A stretch of 64,000 bases of DNA, taken from positions 2,897,001 to 2,961,000 of the forward strand of contig NZ_JAUSXC010000001.1 of the NCBI RefSeq assembly GCF_030823405.1, read 5' to 3'. The translations under genes and the position numbers were made by a program. Below, piece by piece: positions 6,587-15,892 of this stretch; position 1 is the stretch's first letter, and the number at the start of each line of letters is the position of its first letter. The notes under the pieces are model-generated. The model saw only the letters and a list, made by a program, of their open reading frames with translations. It did not search any database and was not told where the DNA came from. This DNA comes from Chryseobacterium ginsenosidimutans. Its GTDB lineage: Bacteria; Bacteroidota; Bacteroidia; Flavobacteriales; Weeksellaceae.

Positions 6587-9169
6587 TATAAGAATTCTCC
6601 TCAAAAATATTATAAAATTATATCATTTGCAACATTTGTGGGTCTCCTTTATGCTTGTAGTACCACAAAAAAAGTTCCGGATGGCGAATATCTGCTTGTA
6701 AAAAACAATTTTGAGTTTGAAGATAAGAAGGCTCCTTTCGATAGTGAACTAAAAGGTTATGTACAACAAAAGCCCAATAAAAGGCAATTTCTTTTTATGC
6801 CTTTAAGCTTATGGCTATATAATGCTGCCAATCCAAAATATGATACACTTCTTAATGAATACATGACCTATCCTAATGAATTGAGAGATCAAAAACTAAG
6901 AGATTCTCTTTTTATTAAGTATAATATGAAAAGCAGTGTGGGAAAAAGTCTTTTTTTTGACAGACTGTATCACAGTTGGGGCTCGGCTCCTGTTATTTTG
7001 GATCAGACAAAAACAGAAAAAGGGGCACAATCTGTCAAAAAAAGATTGACGTACCGCGGTTATTGGGATGCTGAAGTTAGATTTAAGCAAGATCTGGATT
7101 CTGCTGCAAAAAAAGCGACGGTAAGTTATTTTGTGACTCATAAAGATCCTACTTACATTAAAGAATATTATTACAATATCACCGATCCTAATGTTAAAAA
7201 TATTTATCAGCAAAAAATTCATGAGAGTTTGATAAGACAAGGGAAAATTCTTGATCAGACGGTTCTGGAAAAAGAAGTTACAAGGATAAATGAACTGATG
7301 AGAGATTACGGTTATTATAAATTTAATAATTTTGGAGACGAAATTTATTTTGTAGCTGATTCTATTAAAAGCAGAAAACAGGTTCCTTTAACCCTTGAAA
7401 TTCACAGAGATTCTTTAGACAGGCCTTATAAAAGATCTACAATAGGAAATATTGATGTAGCCATTGTAGATGAAATGAGAGATTATCCCAATAATACACA
7501 AAAAGACAGTTTAAGAGGTATCAGATTTCATAAATCGGATAGTAAATATGATTCACGTGCCATTTGGAGAACCGTTACTGTGGCCAACAAACAGATTTAT
7601 GATCAGAAAAAATTGGATCTTACAAAAAGGAATATTTTGTCGATGAATAATTTCAGTATTCTTAAATCTAGAGATTCTTTGAGACATGGTGGCGGTACAA
7701 GCCCAAATGACAGCATTGTAGATGTAATGTACATTTTAAAACCACTCCCAAAATATGATCTGAAAGTCGGAATGGATTTAAATTATTCTGAGGTTTTAAA
7801 TTTCGGTATATCACCATCTGTAGATCTTACAACAAGGAATGTTTTTGGTGGAGCTGAAAACCTTTCAACAAGTTTGTCGGGAACTTTCGGGCGTATTGTT
7901 GATCCTAAAAATATAGATAATAGAATCTGGGCATACGAAATATCAGCACAGGCATCCCTTAGTTTTCCAAGATTATTGCTGCCTTTTAATTATTACAAAT
8001 TATTACCCAAAAGATACAGTCCTACATCATCAATTACTCTAGGAGTATCAGATCAGAGTAACATTGGTTTGGGAAGGCTGAATTTCAATACAGGGCTTAA
8101 TTATTTGGCAACGGTAAATGATAAGGTTACCCACAGATTGACTTTATTCAATACACAATTAAGTTTAACAAAGAATAAAGATGCTTATTATGATTATTTC
8201 GTAAATGATGATGCAATCAGACGGGAAATTTTCACAGATTATTTTGCTTCGAACCCTTCGACTGCTCAACAGTTTAGTTCCGGACAGTTAACCATCGATC
8301 AGGTTTCACAAATTATTACTAAAGATACTAAGTACATTCAAGGTCTTAATCAGCAAGGAGCAGACCGATTCACAGCATTTGTCGGGACATTGGTAAATAA
8401 AGACAGACAAACTCAGGATGTATTGATCTCTTCTATGATCTATAATTTTGTTTATAATGAGATTGGCAAAAAAGACTATCCAAACGCATTTTATTTCAAT
8501 GGAAAAGTAGAATTAGCAGGAAATATTTTCAGTATTTTCAATCAGAAAAGAAACGACGGAGGAATCACAACAAGTCCTGAAAGAACGATCTTCGGAGTTT
8601 CTTACGCTCAGTTTGTAAAGTTTGATTTTGATATCAGAAAATATTTTAAATTCAATAATAACACATTGGCTTTACGACAGTTTATTGGTATCGGAATTCC
8701 TTATGGAAACTCTTCTAATATGCCCGTAATCAGATCATATTTTAATGGTGGTCCTAATGATATCAGAGCCTGGATTCCTTTTGGTGGTCTTGGTCCTGCA
8801 GATTCTCAGGTTGACGAAAGGGTTCGTACATATATGACGGATAATTTAAAATTAACTACCAATATCGAGTTCAGGGTTCCTTTCAATGATATGTATGAAG
8901 GGGCACTTTTCACGGATATTGGTAACGTATGGAGTTTGAAAAACTATAATAATGGATATGGTGATGAATTTAAATTTAACAAATTCTTTAAACAGGTCGG
9001 AGTTGGTAGTGGATTTGGATTGAGGGTAAATGTTGCTTACATTAAATTAAGGCTTGATTTGGCATATAAAATATATGAACCCAATAAACCTGAAGGTGAA
9101 AGATGGAGGATAAAAGATTTCCAGCCATTTAAACCTACTTTGAATATTGCATTTGGTTATCCTTTTTAA
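6572..9169 (+). CDS. tamL: BamA/TamA-family outer-membrane lipoprotein (TamL)
   Basis: An Omp85-superfamily protein thought to work with TamB in moving lipids or proteins to the outer membrane. It has 865 residues, with a lipoprotein signal ending LLYAC and Cys29 as the lipidated residue, POTRA-like repeats up to about residue 370 (for example TYRGYWDAEVRF) and a long beta-barrel to the C-terminus, which ends in a barrel-like FGYPF. A lipidated TamA relative is typical of Bacteroidota. The start keeps a positively charged N-region and is the only ATG that gives the lipobox. It overlaps the divergent methyltransferase by 15 bp. Confidence 0.9.
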   Translation: MSCKHYKNSPQKYYKIISFATFVGLLYACSTTKKVPDGEYLLVKNNFEFEDKKAPFDSELKGYVQQKPNKRQFLFMPLSLWLYNAANPKYDTLLNEYMTYPNELRDQKLRDSLFIKYNMKSSVGKSLFFDRLYHSWGSAPVILDQTKTEKGAQSVKKRLTYRGYWDAEVRFKQDLDSAAKKATVSYFVTHKDPTYIKEYYYNITDPNVKNIYQQKIHESLIRQGKILDQTVLEKEVTRINELMRDYGYYKFNNFGDEIYFVADSIKSRKQVPLTLEIHRDSLDRPYKRSTIGNIDVAIVDEMRDYPNNTQKDSLRGIRFHKSDSKYDSRAIWRTVTVANKQIYDQKKLDLTKRNILSMNNFSILKSRDSLRHGGGTSPNDSIVDVMYILKPLPKYDLKVGMDLNYSEVLNFGISPSVDLTTRNVFGGAENLSTSLSGTFGRIVDPKNIDNRIWAYEISAQASLSFPRLLLPFNYYKLLPKRYSPTSSITLGVSDQSNIGLGRLNFNTGLNYLATVNDKVTHRLTLFNTQLSLTKNKDAYYDYFVNDDAIRREIFTDYFASNPSTAQQFSSGQLTIDQVSQIITKDTKYIQGLNQQGADRFTAFVGTLVNKDRQTQDVLISSMIYNFVYNEIGKKDYPNAFYFNGKVELAGNIFSIFNQKRNDGGITTSPERTIFGVSYAQFVKFDFDIRKYFKFNNNTLALRQFIGIGIPYGNSSNMPVIRSYFNGGPNDIRAWIPFGGLGPADSQVDERVRTYMTDNLKLTTNIEFRVPFNDMYEGALFTDIGNVWSLKNYNNGYGDEFKFNKFFKQVGVGSGFGLRVNVAYIKLRLDLAYKIYEPNKPEGERWRIKDFQPFKPTLNIAFGYPF

Positions 9170-9193
9170 AAAATAATATTTTAAACTAATAAT

Positions 9194-9901
9194 ATGAGCA
9201 ATGAGTGGAGAAAATTTTGGGAAAATTATGTAGGAAATGCTGCTGCTAATGAAGAGGATCTTTATGTACAGGTAGGAAAAACATCAAACAGGGCTCCTGT
9301 TACAAAAGAAGTTTTTGAAACCTTTATTAATGATGTTGTGGAAAAATTAGAGTTGAATATTTCTGATACTCTTTTAGAAATGTGCTGTGGAAACGGTCTC
9401 ATTACGCTACGTTTATCCAAAATAGTAAAACACATTTATGCGTTCGATTTTACAGAAACACTTATTGCTGATGCTTTAAAATATAAATCAAGTGATAATA
9501 TTGAATATATTACAGGCAATGCAAAAGAAGATTTTACGAAAATATTTAAATCTGATCTGCCTTTAATACAGAAATTCTTAATTAATGATTCTACTGCCTA
9601 TTTTTCACCTGAAGATATTGAATTGATCATTAAAAGAATATTTACAATTTCTAAAGACTTTAAATTCTACCTTACCAATGTTCCTAATGACGAAAACAAA
9701 TGGAACTTTTACAATACACCTGAAAGAAAGGCTAATTATGAGAAAGCAATCCAATCAGGTGATATTTTTTTAAGTGGAATGGGAAGATGGTGGAAAAAAT
9801 CTGAATTTATAAAAATCGCTGAAAAGTTTAATTTAAAAATTGAAATTTTTGATCAGTCTAATGAATATTCATATCGAATGAGTATCTTATTGTATTCTTA
9901 A
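9194..9901 (+). CDS. Class I SAM-dependent methyltransferase
   Basis: A 235-residue protein with the glycine-rich SAM motif LLEMCCGNGLITLRL (about residues 56-70), unusual in having two Cys where Asp/Gly is common, and an acidic strand end at FDFTET. The substrate is not evident. It starts 24 nt after tamL on the same strand and may be co-transcribed. Its stop overlaps by 4 nt the stop of the convergent gene. Confidence 0.8.
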   Translation: MSNEWRKFWENYVGNAAANEEDLYVQVGKTSNRAPVTKEVFETFINDVVEKLELNISDTLLEMCCGNGLITLRLSKIVKHIYAFDFTETLIADALKYKSSDNIEYITGNAKEDFTKIFKSDLPLIQKFLINDSTAYFSPEDIELIIKRIFTISKDFKFYLTNVPNDENKWNFYNTPERKANYEKAIQSGDIFLSGMGRWWKKSEFIKIAEKFNLKIEIFDQSNEYSYRMSILLYS

Positions 9902-10932
9902 TTTCTATAAAGCGGGAAAAAGTTATTTACAGTTCTCCAGATGTTCATATAAGCTACAAGTTTATTATATTGTTCGATATTGGTGATATGTTTCCAAACT
10001 GAAAACTGAAGCCTGTTTTTAGAAAACCCAGATTTAAATAGATAAAGATTATCATCATCTCTTCCTGCAAAACCACCACCAAGGTGTAGAAACTGCAGAT
10101 TTTTCTTCATTGCAATTATTCTGGCTTCATCCAGAATAAGTTTCATAGGAGCATCTTTTATACTGTCTTCGGCTGTTGTTGCCAAATGGTACTGCATCAC
10201 ATTTCCTACGATTGTAAATATAGCTCCGGCTGTAAACTTACCATTTTGTTCTGCCATTAGCAGAATTACTTCATAATCATCATTATTTAAAAACCCGTGA
10301 AAATAATCTCTATCATAATAATACCTGTCAAATGCGCGGACTTTTTCCATCGTTTTATAATACATTTCTATGAAGTTATCAATATTAGAAGGACTTTTTG
10401 TCTCAATAATAGTGAAATTCCTTTCTCTAAGGTACCTTATTTCATATTTTGTAGATTTCCGATATTGCTTTATTTGAGATTCTAAAGATTGATCCAAATT
10501 TATCACAACCGTTTTATTGATCGCTGCAACTTCACCGAGATCAGAAAAAAAAGTGCTGTAATCACATACAGGATGTAGTCTTGAAAAAACTGAAACCACA
10601 TGATTTTTATTACAAAAATTTGAAAATTCTTGATGAAAAAAAGTAAAATGCTCTTTTGATAATATATTAAATTTTTTATTGGCGATAGGTCCGCAATATC
10701 CATATACCGAAGTGAGATCAAAGTAGCCTGTATCTTCTATGTTTCTTACTTTAAAAGGAAAAGCTATCATCTCATCATTAAACTCCGAAACAAAAAGAAC
10801 CGAAGGAAAGGAACTTTCGAGAGAATGATAAAAGTATGTATGGTAAATATCATAAAAAATGCAGTTTTTAATGACTCTTTCCCACTCCTGCTTATCAGAA
10901 ATTTCAATGGTATAAAAATTTTTAACATTCAT
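9898..10932 (-). CDS. FemAB/GNAT-like acyl or aminoacyl transferase
   Basis: A 344-residue protein. Two GNAT-like halves can be read, and the C-terminal half carries the pattern AGAIFTIVGNVMQYHLAT, typical of the Acetyltransf_6/FemAB-like group, followed by LHLGGG. Relatives add amino acids to peptidoglycan or acylate sugars; the target here is unknown. No signal peptide or membrane segment is seen, so it should act in the cytoplasm. It is convergent with the methyltransferase gene and lies downstream of the SanA-like gene. Confidence 0.75.
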   Translation of the reverse strand: MNVKNFYTIEISDKQEWERVIKNCIFYDIYHTYFYHSLESSFPSVLFVSEFNDEMIAFPFKVRNIEDTGYFDLTSVYGYCGPIANKKFNILSKEHFTFFHQEFSNFCNKNHVVSVFSRLHPVCDYSTFFSDLGEVAAINKTVVINLDQSLESQIKQYRKSTKYEIRYLRERNFTIIETKSPSNIDNFIEMYYKTMEKVRAFDRYYYDRDYFHGFLNNDDYEVILLMAEQNGKFTAGAIFTIVGNVMQYHLATTAEDSIKDAPMKLILDEARIIAMKKNLQFLHLGGGFAGRDDDNLYLFKSGFSKNRLQFSVWKHITNIEQYNKLVAYMNIWRTVNNFFPLYRN

Positions 10933-10965
10933 ATTTGTGTGTAATATAAAAAGAAATTAGGCATT

Positions 10966-11583
10966 TTAGTCCGGCGAAATACCCAAAGCAAAATATACAA
11001 CGGCAACCGTTCTCGCAAGTATTTCCCTGAATTGGTTTCTATAATAACTTTCAGGCTTCGTAACATCCTGAGCATCAAAACCTAAAGCATTCATACTGTT
11101 ATTTCTTGCAAAAAGGAGGGCTCGAAGATTGTGAAATCCTTGTGAAACAATAATTACGTTATCTTTTTTGTAAATATCTTTGCAGCGTAAAATACTTCTA
11201 TAGGTATTAAAACCTTTCGGATCTTCAATAATGATTTCTTCCGGAACACCTTCCTGATAAATAAGATAATTTTTCATGGCAGCAGGTTCGTCATATCCTT
11301 TACTTTTCTCACCGCTTACCAATATTTTTCTGATTTTACCGTGATGATAAAGCAGAGCTGCAGCATCCATTCTTTTTGTAAAATATGGGTTGGATACACC
11401 GGATCTCATTTTTGGTGAAGTTCCCAGAACAAGGGCAATTTCCCGAGGCGGAATTTTAGAAATTTTGGTATAGGTTCTTCCGTCTGTCAATGCAAAAACC
11501 CATGCATTGGCAAGACATATCAATAGAACAGTCATCTCTATTGATATAAATATCAGGTTAAATATGTTTTTTATAATTCTCAA
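10966..11583 (-). CDS. SanA/YdcF-family (DUF218) membrane-anchored protein
   Basis: A 205-residue protein with one N-terminal membrane segment (about residues 8-32) and a DUF218 domain (ALVLGTSPK, LVSGEKS, YDEPAAM, SQGFHNLRAL). E. coli SanA affects envelope permeability to vancomycin; the reaction is unknown. The chosen start is TTG at 11583, which overlaps the stop codon of the upstream reductase (TGA at 11582-11580), suggesting translational coupling. The next ATG would cut into the membrane segment. Confidence 0.82.
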   Translation of the reverse strand: MRIIKNIFNLIFISIEMTVLLICLANAWVFALTDGRTYTKISKIPPREIALVLGTSPKMRSGVSNPYFTKRMDAAALLYHHGKIRKILVSGEKSKGYDEPAAMKNYLIYQEGVPEEIIIEDPKGFNTYRSILRCKDIYKKDNVIIVSQGFHNLRALLFARNNSMNALGFDAQDVTKPESYYRNQFREILARTVAVVYFALGISPD

Positions 11584-12704
11584 CTAAGATCAAAATTAAG
11601 CTTTATTTTTTTGCTTTTTGCAATAGACATACAAGCTAAAATATGCCCTTTTTTCTCTTCTTTTTCCGTTAAATATTCATTTTCAAGCAATTCTACCTCA
11701 CCTTCTTCCAAAACACATTCACAGCTTCCACAAATTCCTGATTTACAGGAATAAGGTACGGGAATTTTTTGAATTAAAAGCTGTTGCAAAATTTTCTCTT
11801 CATTCGTAGGAAGTTCAGTAAAATAGTCTTTTCCAAGCATTTTAAGTTCCACAATAATATTTTCTACCAGTGGAAATTCTTTTTCTACAGGATAAATATC
11901 GTCATTAAATTCTTCAAAAAGTTCAAAATGAATATTTTTCTTTGGAATTCCGTGATGATAACATGCATTGGCAAGAGTTTTAATCATTTCTCCTTTTCCA
12001 CAGATTAAAACATCATCTACAGCATCCCAAATAGTAGATTCTTCATCAGTGTCATCCAAATGAAGAATCTGATTGATAATTAAATTCAATTTTTTTTCAT
12101 CTAGCCTTCCGTAAAAGAAATGATTTGCAGGTTTTTCCTGAGAATAGAAATAGAAAATCTGTAATCTGTCACCATAGATTCTCGCAAGATTATCCAAGGT
12201 GTCCATGTAAATTAAATCCTCCGAACTTTTATTTCCAAAGAATAAAAACAGCCTTGTTCTGGGTTCATTATGAAGAATATTTTTAAAATGGCTTAAAATA
12301 GGTGTTATCCCAATTCCTGCAGCAAAACCTACAATTGTTCTGAACTCGCTTGGTTTTGAAACTAGAGTAAATCTTCCGCTCGGTTCGCTCACAAGCAATT
12401 CATCTCCGACATGATAATTTTTAAATAAATGGAAAGTAGCTCCATGAGCAGAATTTACTTTAATTCCCAACGTTATTTTTTTTTCATGAGGAGCCGATGT
12501 CATTGAATAATCATTAATGACATCTTCATTATTTGATTGAAATTTTAAACTTACAAACTGCCCTGCTTCAAATTTGAAATTTTTTTTCAGATTCTCAGGA
12601 ATCTCAAACTCCAGAGAAAAAGTATTTTTGGTCAGTTCTTCCTTTTTCGTTATTTTTAGCCAGTGAAACTGCGTTAGTTTCCCCTTATAGATTTGTTGTT
12701 CCAT
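11580..12704 (-). CDS. Ferredoxin-type reductase with C-terminal 2Fe-2S domain (PaaE-like)
   Basis: A 374-residue flavoprotein that moves electrons between NAD(P)H, FAD and a plant-type 2Fe-2S centre. In order: an FAD-binding barrel (FEAGQFVSLKF, then DYSMTSAP in place of the usual RxYS), an NAD(P) domain (GIGITPILSHF) and a ferredoxin domain with Cys ligands in the pattern CKSGICGSC followed about 30 residues later by ILAC. Phenylacetate-hydroxylase reductases share this layout, but no paa genes are nearby, so the partner is unknown. The stop overlaps the SanA-like start by 4 nt. Confidence 0.88.
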   Translation of the reverse strand: MEQQIYKGKLTQFHWLKITKKEELTKNTFSLEFEIPENLKKNFKFEAGQFVSLKFQSNNEDVINDYSMTSAPHEKKITLGIKVNSAHGATFHLFKNYHVGDELLVSEPSGRFTLVSKPSEFRTIVGFAAGIGITPILSHFKNILHNEPRTRLFLFFGNKSSEDLIYMDTLDNLARIYGDRLQIFYFYSQEKPANHFFYGRLDEKKLNLIINQILHLDDTDEESTIWDAVDDVLICGKGEMIKTLANACYHHGIPKKNIHFELFEEFNDDIYPVEKEFPLVENIIVELKMLGKDYFTELPTNEEKILQQLLIQKIPVPYSCKSGICGSCECVLEEGEVELLENEYLTEKEEKKGHILACMSIAKSKKIKLNFDLS

Positions 12705-12713
12705 ACTTCAATT

Positions 12714-12721
12714 CAAAAATA
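12714..12721 (-). promoter_or_regulatory. -7 box of the reductase/SanA-like operon
   Basis: On the minus strand this reads TATTTTTG, an exact consensus match, ending 9 nt before the reductase ATG. The leader would be very short. Confidence 0.45.
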
Positions 12722-12735
12722 GATAAAAAATAATT

Positions 12736-13296
12736 ATGAAGAAGATAATTTTATCCACGCTTTTCATTGCTTCTGTTGTCAGCTGCAAAAAAGAAAATCA
12801 GAAAACCGGAGATAATGCTGTCATTACAGATTCAATCTCTACAACGGACAAAAAAGAGCCTGAAGCAGGTAAAATTAGCTTAAAAGAAACTTCACAGCAG
12901 GAATTAGGTAAATATTTTGCAAAAAGTAATGACACCTTATATGTTACCAATTTTTTTGCAACCTGGTGTGGACCGTGTATGCAGGAAATTCCTCATTTTA
13001 AGAATAAAATTCAGGAATTAAACGGAAAGGCTGTAAAATTTACCTTCGTAAACATTTATAATAAACCTGCTTGGGAAACTGAAGTTCCTGTTTTTGCAAA
13101 AGAAAGTGGATTATCAGATAAAATTGTTTTACTTGATGATTCTAAAATCGACCAGAATTTTTTCAAAAATTTTAAAACCTGGAAAGGAAGCGGAATTCCT
13201 TTTACATTCTTTAAAAGAGGTAATAAAACTGACGAAATTGAAGGATCTATGTCCGAAGAAATGCTAAATGAAAAGATCAATTCTTTTTTACAATAA
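12736..13296 (+). CDS. TlpA-like thioredoxin-fold lipoprotein
   Basis: A 186-residue lipoprotein (signal ending ASVVSC, Cys17) with a thioredoxin domain from about residue 50. The redox motif is WCGPC (residues 77-81) and the cis-Pro loop is GSGIPFTFF. It should act as a membrane-tethered disulfide oxidoreductase in the periplasm, perhaps serving cytochrome or metal-protein maturation. It lies 24 nt upstream of an iron/B12-type ABC permease gene on the same strand, so the three genes may form one transcription unit. Confidence 0.88.
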   Translation: MKKIILSTLFIASVVSCKKENQKTGDNAVITDSISTTDKKEPEAGKISLKETSQQELGKYFAKSNDTLYVTNFFATWCGPCMQEIPHFKNKIQELNGKAVKFTFVNIYNKPAWETEVPVFAKESGLSDKIVLLDDSKIDQNFFKNFKTWKGSGIPFTFFKRGNKTDEIEGSMSEEMLNEKINSFLQ

Positions 13297-13320
13297 TATT
13301 ACAGAATTACTCTCTGAATA

Positions 13321-14292
13321 ATGTCTAATAAATTTAAAATCCTGTGTTTATTACTGATAATCGCTATTATTATTACCGCGACAATCAATTTGAATACAGG
13401 ATTTTTAAATTTAAATTTTCAGGATTTTTTTCAGGATTCAGGAAATAGCCAGATTGCAGAAATCCGTGTAAATCGTATTTTGGTTATGCTTTTAGCCGGA
13501 ATTTCGATTCCGACTTCAGGTTTCTTGATGCAGGAATATTTTCAGAATCCTTTAGCCGGGCCCGATATTTTAGGAATTACTTCTGTCGCAAGTCTTTCAG
13601 TAGCTTTTTATATTTTTTTCTCACATAATATTTTTCTTCCGGAATTTTTACAAAATAGCTTTTTAAGTATCTCTGCAATCATTGGCAGTCTGCTTTTGAT
13701 GCTCGTTTTATTATCTATGTCCAATAAATTTCAGGATAAATCTTATTTAATTATTTTTGGTTTTCTGGTATCAGCATTTGCAGGAGCAATTGTCTCATTA
13801 TTACAATTTTATGCTGAAAACCAAAGTCTAAAAAACTATATTTTATGGTCTTTTGGAGCAAATAATATGGTTTCCAGAAATCAGATTTATGTTTTATCAA
13901 TCTTGGTTTTTATAGGATTATTTATTTGTCTTAAAAGTATAAAACCCTTGATCGGAAATTCATTGGGAACTTCTTATGCACAAAGTTTAGGCGTAAATCT
14001 GAATCAATTAAAACTCTTGATAATTGTTACTTCTTCCCTGCTTTCGGCATCTGTTACGGCATTTTTAGGACCTATCTTATTTATAGGAATCATTGTTCCG
14101 CATTTTTGCAGACTGATTTATAATCCGGCAAAACTTTGGCAGCAATGGATTTTAAATATGTTTTTAGGCATGCTAATGATGTTGTTATTTTCAATTGTTG
14201 CCGAAAAAACTCAGGTTCCTTTGAATGTGATAAGCTCTATATTTGGAATTCCAGTAATTTTGATGATGCTTTTGAAACAGAATAAAGTGTGA
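13321..14292 (+). CDS. FecCD/BtuC-family ABC transporter permease
   Basis: A 323-residue polytopic membrane protein of the iron-siderophore/cobalamin permease family. Family landmarks are RVNRILVMLLAGISI near residue 45, FQNPLAGPDILG near residue 79 and FLGPILFIGIIVPHFCR near residue 248. About nine or ten membrane segments are expected. The ATPase gene follows after 40 nt, but no periplasmic binding protein gene is nearby, so the substrate is open (siderophore, heme or B12). Confidence 0.9.
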   Translation: MSNKFKILCLLLIIAIIITATINLNTGFLNLNFQDFFQDSGNSQIAEIRVNRILVMLLAGISIPTSGFLMQEYFQNPLAGPDILGITSVASLSVAFYIFFSHNIFLPEFLQNSFLSISAIIGSLLLMLVLLSMSNKFQDKSYLIIFGFLVSAFAGAIVSLLQFYAENQSLKNYILWSFGANNMVSRNQIYVLSILVFIGLFICLKSIKPLIGNSLGTSYAQSLGVNLNQLKLLIIVTSSLLSASVTAFLGPILFIGIIVPHFCRLIYNPAKLWQQWILNMFLGMLMMLLFSIVAEKTQVPLNVISSIFGIPVILMMLLKQNKV

Positions 14293-14332
14293 TTGGAAAT
14301 TGTGAATTTAATATGAAGAAATAAAAGCTAAA

Positions 14333-15256
14333 ATGCACCTAGAAATAAAACAAGCAAACATCGGTTACAAAAAAAACCTAATTTCAAATGCAAATGCGAC
14401 GTTGAATTTAGGAGATGTATGCTTGCTGATAGGAAATAATGGTGTCGGAAAAACAACTTTAATTAAATCCATTTTACATCAAACTCCTTTATTAAGCGGA
14501 GAAATTTCTATTAATAATAAAAATATAAAAAATCTTTCCGTTAAAGAAATTGCGCAAAATATTGCGGTTGTCTTTTCAAAGTCTATTATTCCTCAGAACT
14601 ATACGGTTGAAGACCTTATTTCACTGGGGAAATATATTTATTATCCCTTTTATTTCGAGTTGAAAAAAGAAGACAGAAAAGAAGTTTCGGATATTATTAC
14701 AGCATTAGATCTGGATCAATATAAAGATACTTTACTGCGAAACCTCTCGGATGGAAATCTTCAGAAAGCTTTTATAGGAAGAGCTTTAACACAGAATTCT
14801 CCTGTTATTATTCTTGATGAACCAACAACACATCTGGACGAAAAAAATAAAATTATTATCCTAAAAACTCTTCGGAAATTAGCCAAAGAACAAAACAAAT
14901 TGATCCTTTTCTCATCTCATGACTGGCGACTGGCAAAGGAATTTGCAGACAAGATTTGGTATGTAAAAGACAATTATTTACATTCCGGAATTGTTGAAGA
15001 TGTTTTGCTTCAGCATGATGAATTAACAAATGCTTCTTTGTTTCAGGTTAATGAAAACTTCGTTGCTCCAAAGATTAACGCACCTGATGTTTATAAGGAA
15101 ATGTTGTACTCATTACTGCAAAAAAATTTCCAAAAGGATCTTTCTTCATTAAACTTTGTATTTCAAGATAAATTTTGGATTATTTATAGCAATTCTTCAA
15201 AATACCAATGCGAATCTTTCGAAGAAATCGTTATTTTAGTGAAAACCATTTGTTAA
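14333..15256 (+). CDS. FecE/BtuD-type ABC transporter ATPase
   Basis: A 307-residue ATPase paired with the permease just upstream. Walker A is GNNGVGKT (34-41), the signature reads LSDGNLQK (138-145, instead of LSGGxxQ), and Walker B is VIILDEP (158-164), with a switch His in SSHDWR. The last 70 residues form an extra C-terminal domain. The substituted signature is a tolerated variant in this family. The gene ends just upstream of the operator/promoter region of the MarR operon. Confidence 0.9.
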   Translation: MHLEIKQANIGYKKNLISNANATLNLGDVCLLIGNNGVGKTTLIKSILHQTPLLSGEISINNKNIKNLSVKEIAQNIAVVFSKSIIPQNYTVEDLISLGKYIYYPFYFELKKEDRKEVSDIITALDLDQYKDTLLRNLSDGNLQKAFIGRALTQNSPVIILDEPTTHLDEKNKIIILKTLRKLAKEQNKLILFSSHDWRLAKEFADKIWYVKDNYLHSGIVEDVLLQHDELTNASLFQVNENFVAPKINAPDVYKEMLYSLLQKNFQKDLSSLNFVFQDKFWIIYSNSSKYQCESFEEIVILVKTIC

Positions 15257-15282
15257 TACTCTATTTTATTTATTAACTCTAT

Positions 15283-15302
15283 ATACTATGCATGCATAGT
15301 AT
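15283..15302. promoter_or_regulatory. Distal MarR operator (20-bp perfect palindrome)
   Basis: ATACTATGCATGCATAGTAT is a perfect 20-bp palindrome. A second near-perfect copy lies 83 bp downstream at the MarR promoter. Paired palindromes before an autoregulated marR gene are the classic arrangement, and no other copy was noticed in the window. Confidence 0.75.
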
Positions 15303-15367
15303 TATGCTACTCATACAATTTAATCGATTAATTATCAATTCATTAACAAATTTTAACGTTAAAAAGT

Positions 15368-15383
15368 ACTATGCATGCATAAT
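15368..15383. promoter_or_regulatory. Proximal MarR operator overlapping the promoter
   Basis: ACTATGCATGCATAAT repeats the core of the distal operator with one mismatch to perfect dyad symmetry. It lies just upstream of the -7 box at 15390-15397, where bound repressor would block RNA polymerase. Confidence 0.75.
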
Positions 15384-15389
15384 ATTTGC

Positions 15390-15397
15390 TACATTTG
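15390..15397 (+). promoter_or_regulatory. -7 box of the marR-beta-oxidation operon
   Basis: TACATTTG matches TAnnTTTG exactly and ends 24 nt before the marR ATG at 15422. Its position also argues against the upstream in-frame start at 15386, which would lie inside the promoter. Confidence 0.6.
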
Positions 15398-15421
15398 AAT
15401 AACACATTCCAATACAAAACG

Positions 15422-15871
15422 ATGGATAATAATAAAGATAAAATAGAAAATGTAGATCTGATTTTGAAACAGACTTGGTTGGCTGTTTCTAAAATGTATA
15501 CAGATCTTGCTCAGGAACACGATTCTACAGCTGTTCAAGCTCTTACTCTTCTAAAAATAGATCCCAAGGAAGGCACAAGAAGTACAAATTTAGGACCTAA
15601 AATGGCCATTGAACCTACTTCTTTAACCAGAATTATCAAACTTCTAGAAGACAACGGATACATCTATAAAGAAAAAACTACTACAGACAAGCGTGAAGTA
15701 ATCATCAAACTTACAGATAAAGGATTGAATTCCAGAAACATGTCTAAAGAAGTTGTTGTAAATTTCAATAAGAAAATTATAGAGAAAATTGCTCCGGAAA
15801 AATTGGAAACTTTTAAAGAAGTTATGTGTGAAATCATGAAAATCGCTACCGATTTAAATAACAGAAAATAA
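15422..15871 (+). CDS. MarR-family regulator of the beta-oxidation operon
   Basis: A 149-residue MarR protein: a winged helix spans about residues 50-105, with the recognition-helix region EPTSLTRIIKLLEDNG and the wing KEKTTTDKREVIIKLT. It is the first gene of an operon with 3-hydroxyacyl-CoA dehydrogenase, thiolase and acyl-CoA dehydrogenase genes (22 nt to the next gene). The two palindromes upstream suggest it represses itself and the operon, probably released by an acyl-CoA (inference). The start was set at 15422, downstream of the -7 box. Confidence 0.9.
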   Translation: MDNNKDKIENVDLILKQTWLAVSKMYTDLAQEHDSTAVQALTLLKIDPKEGTRSTNLGPKMAIEPTSLTRIIKLLEDNGYIYKEKTTTDKREVIIKLTDKGLNSRNMSKEVVVNFNKKIIEKIAPEKLETFKEVMCEIMKIATDLNNRK

Positions 15872-15892
15872 TATAATAAATCAATAAATCAA

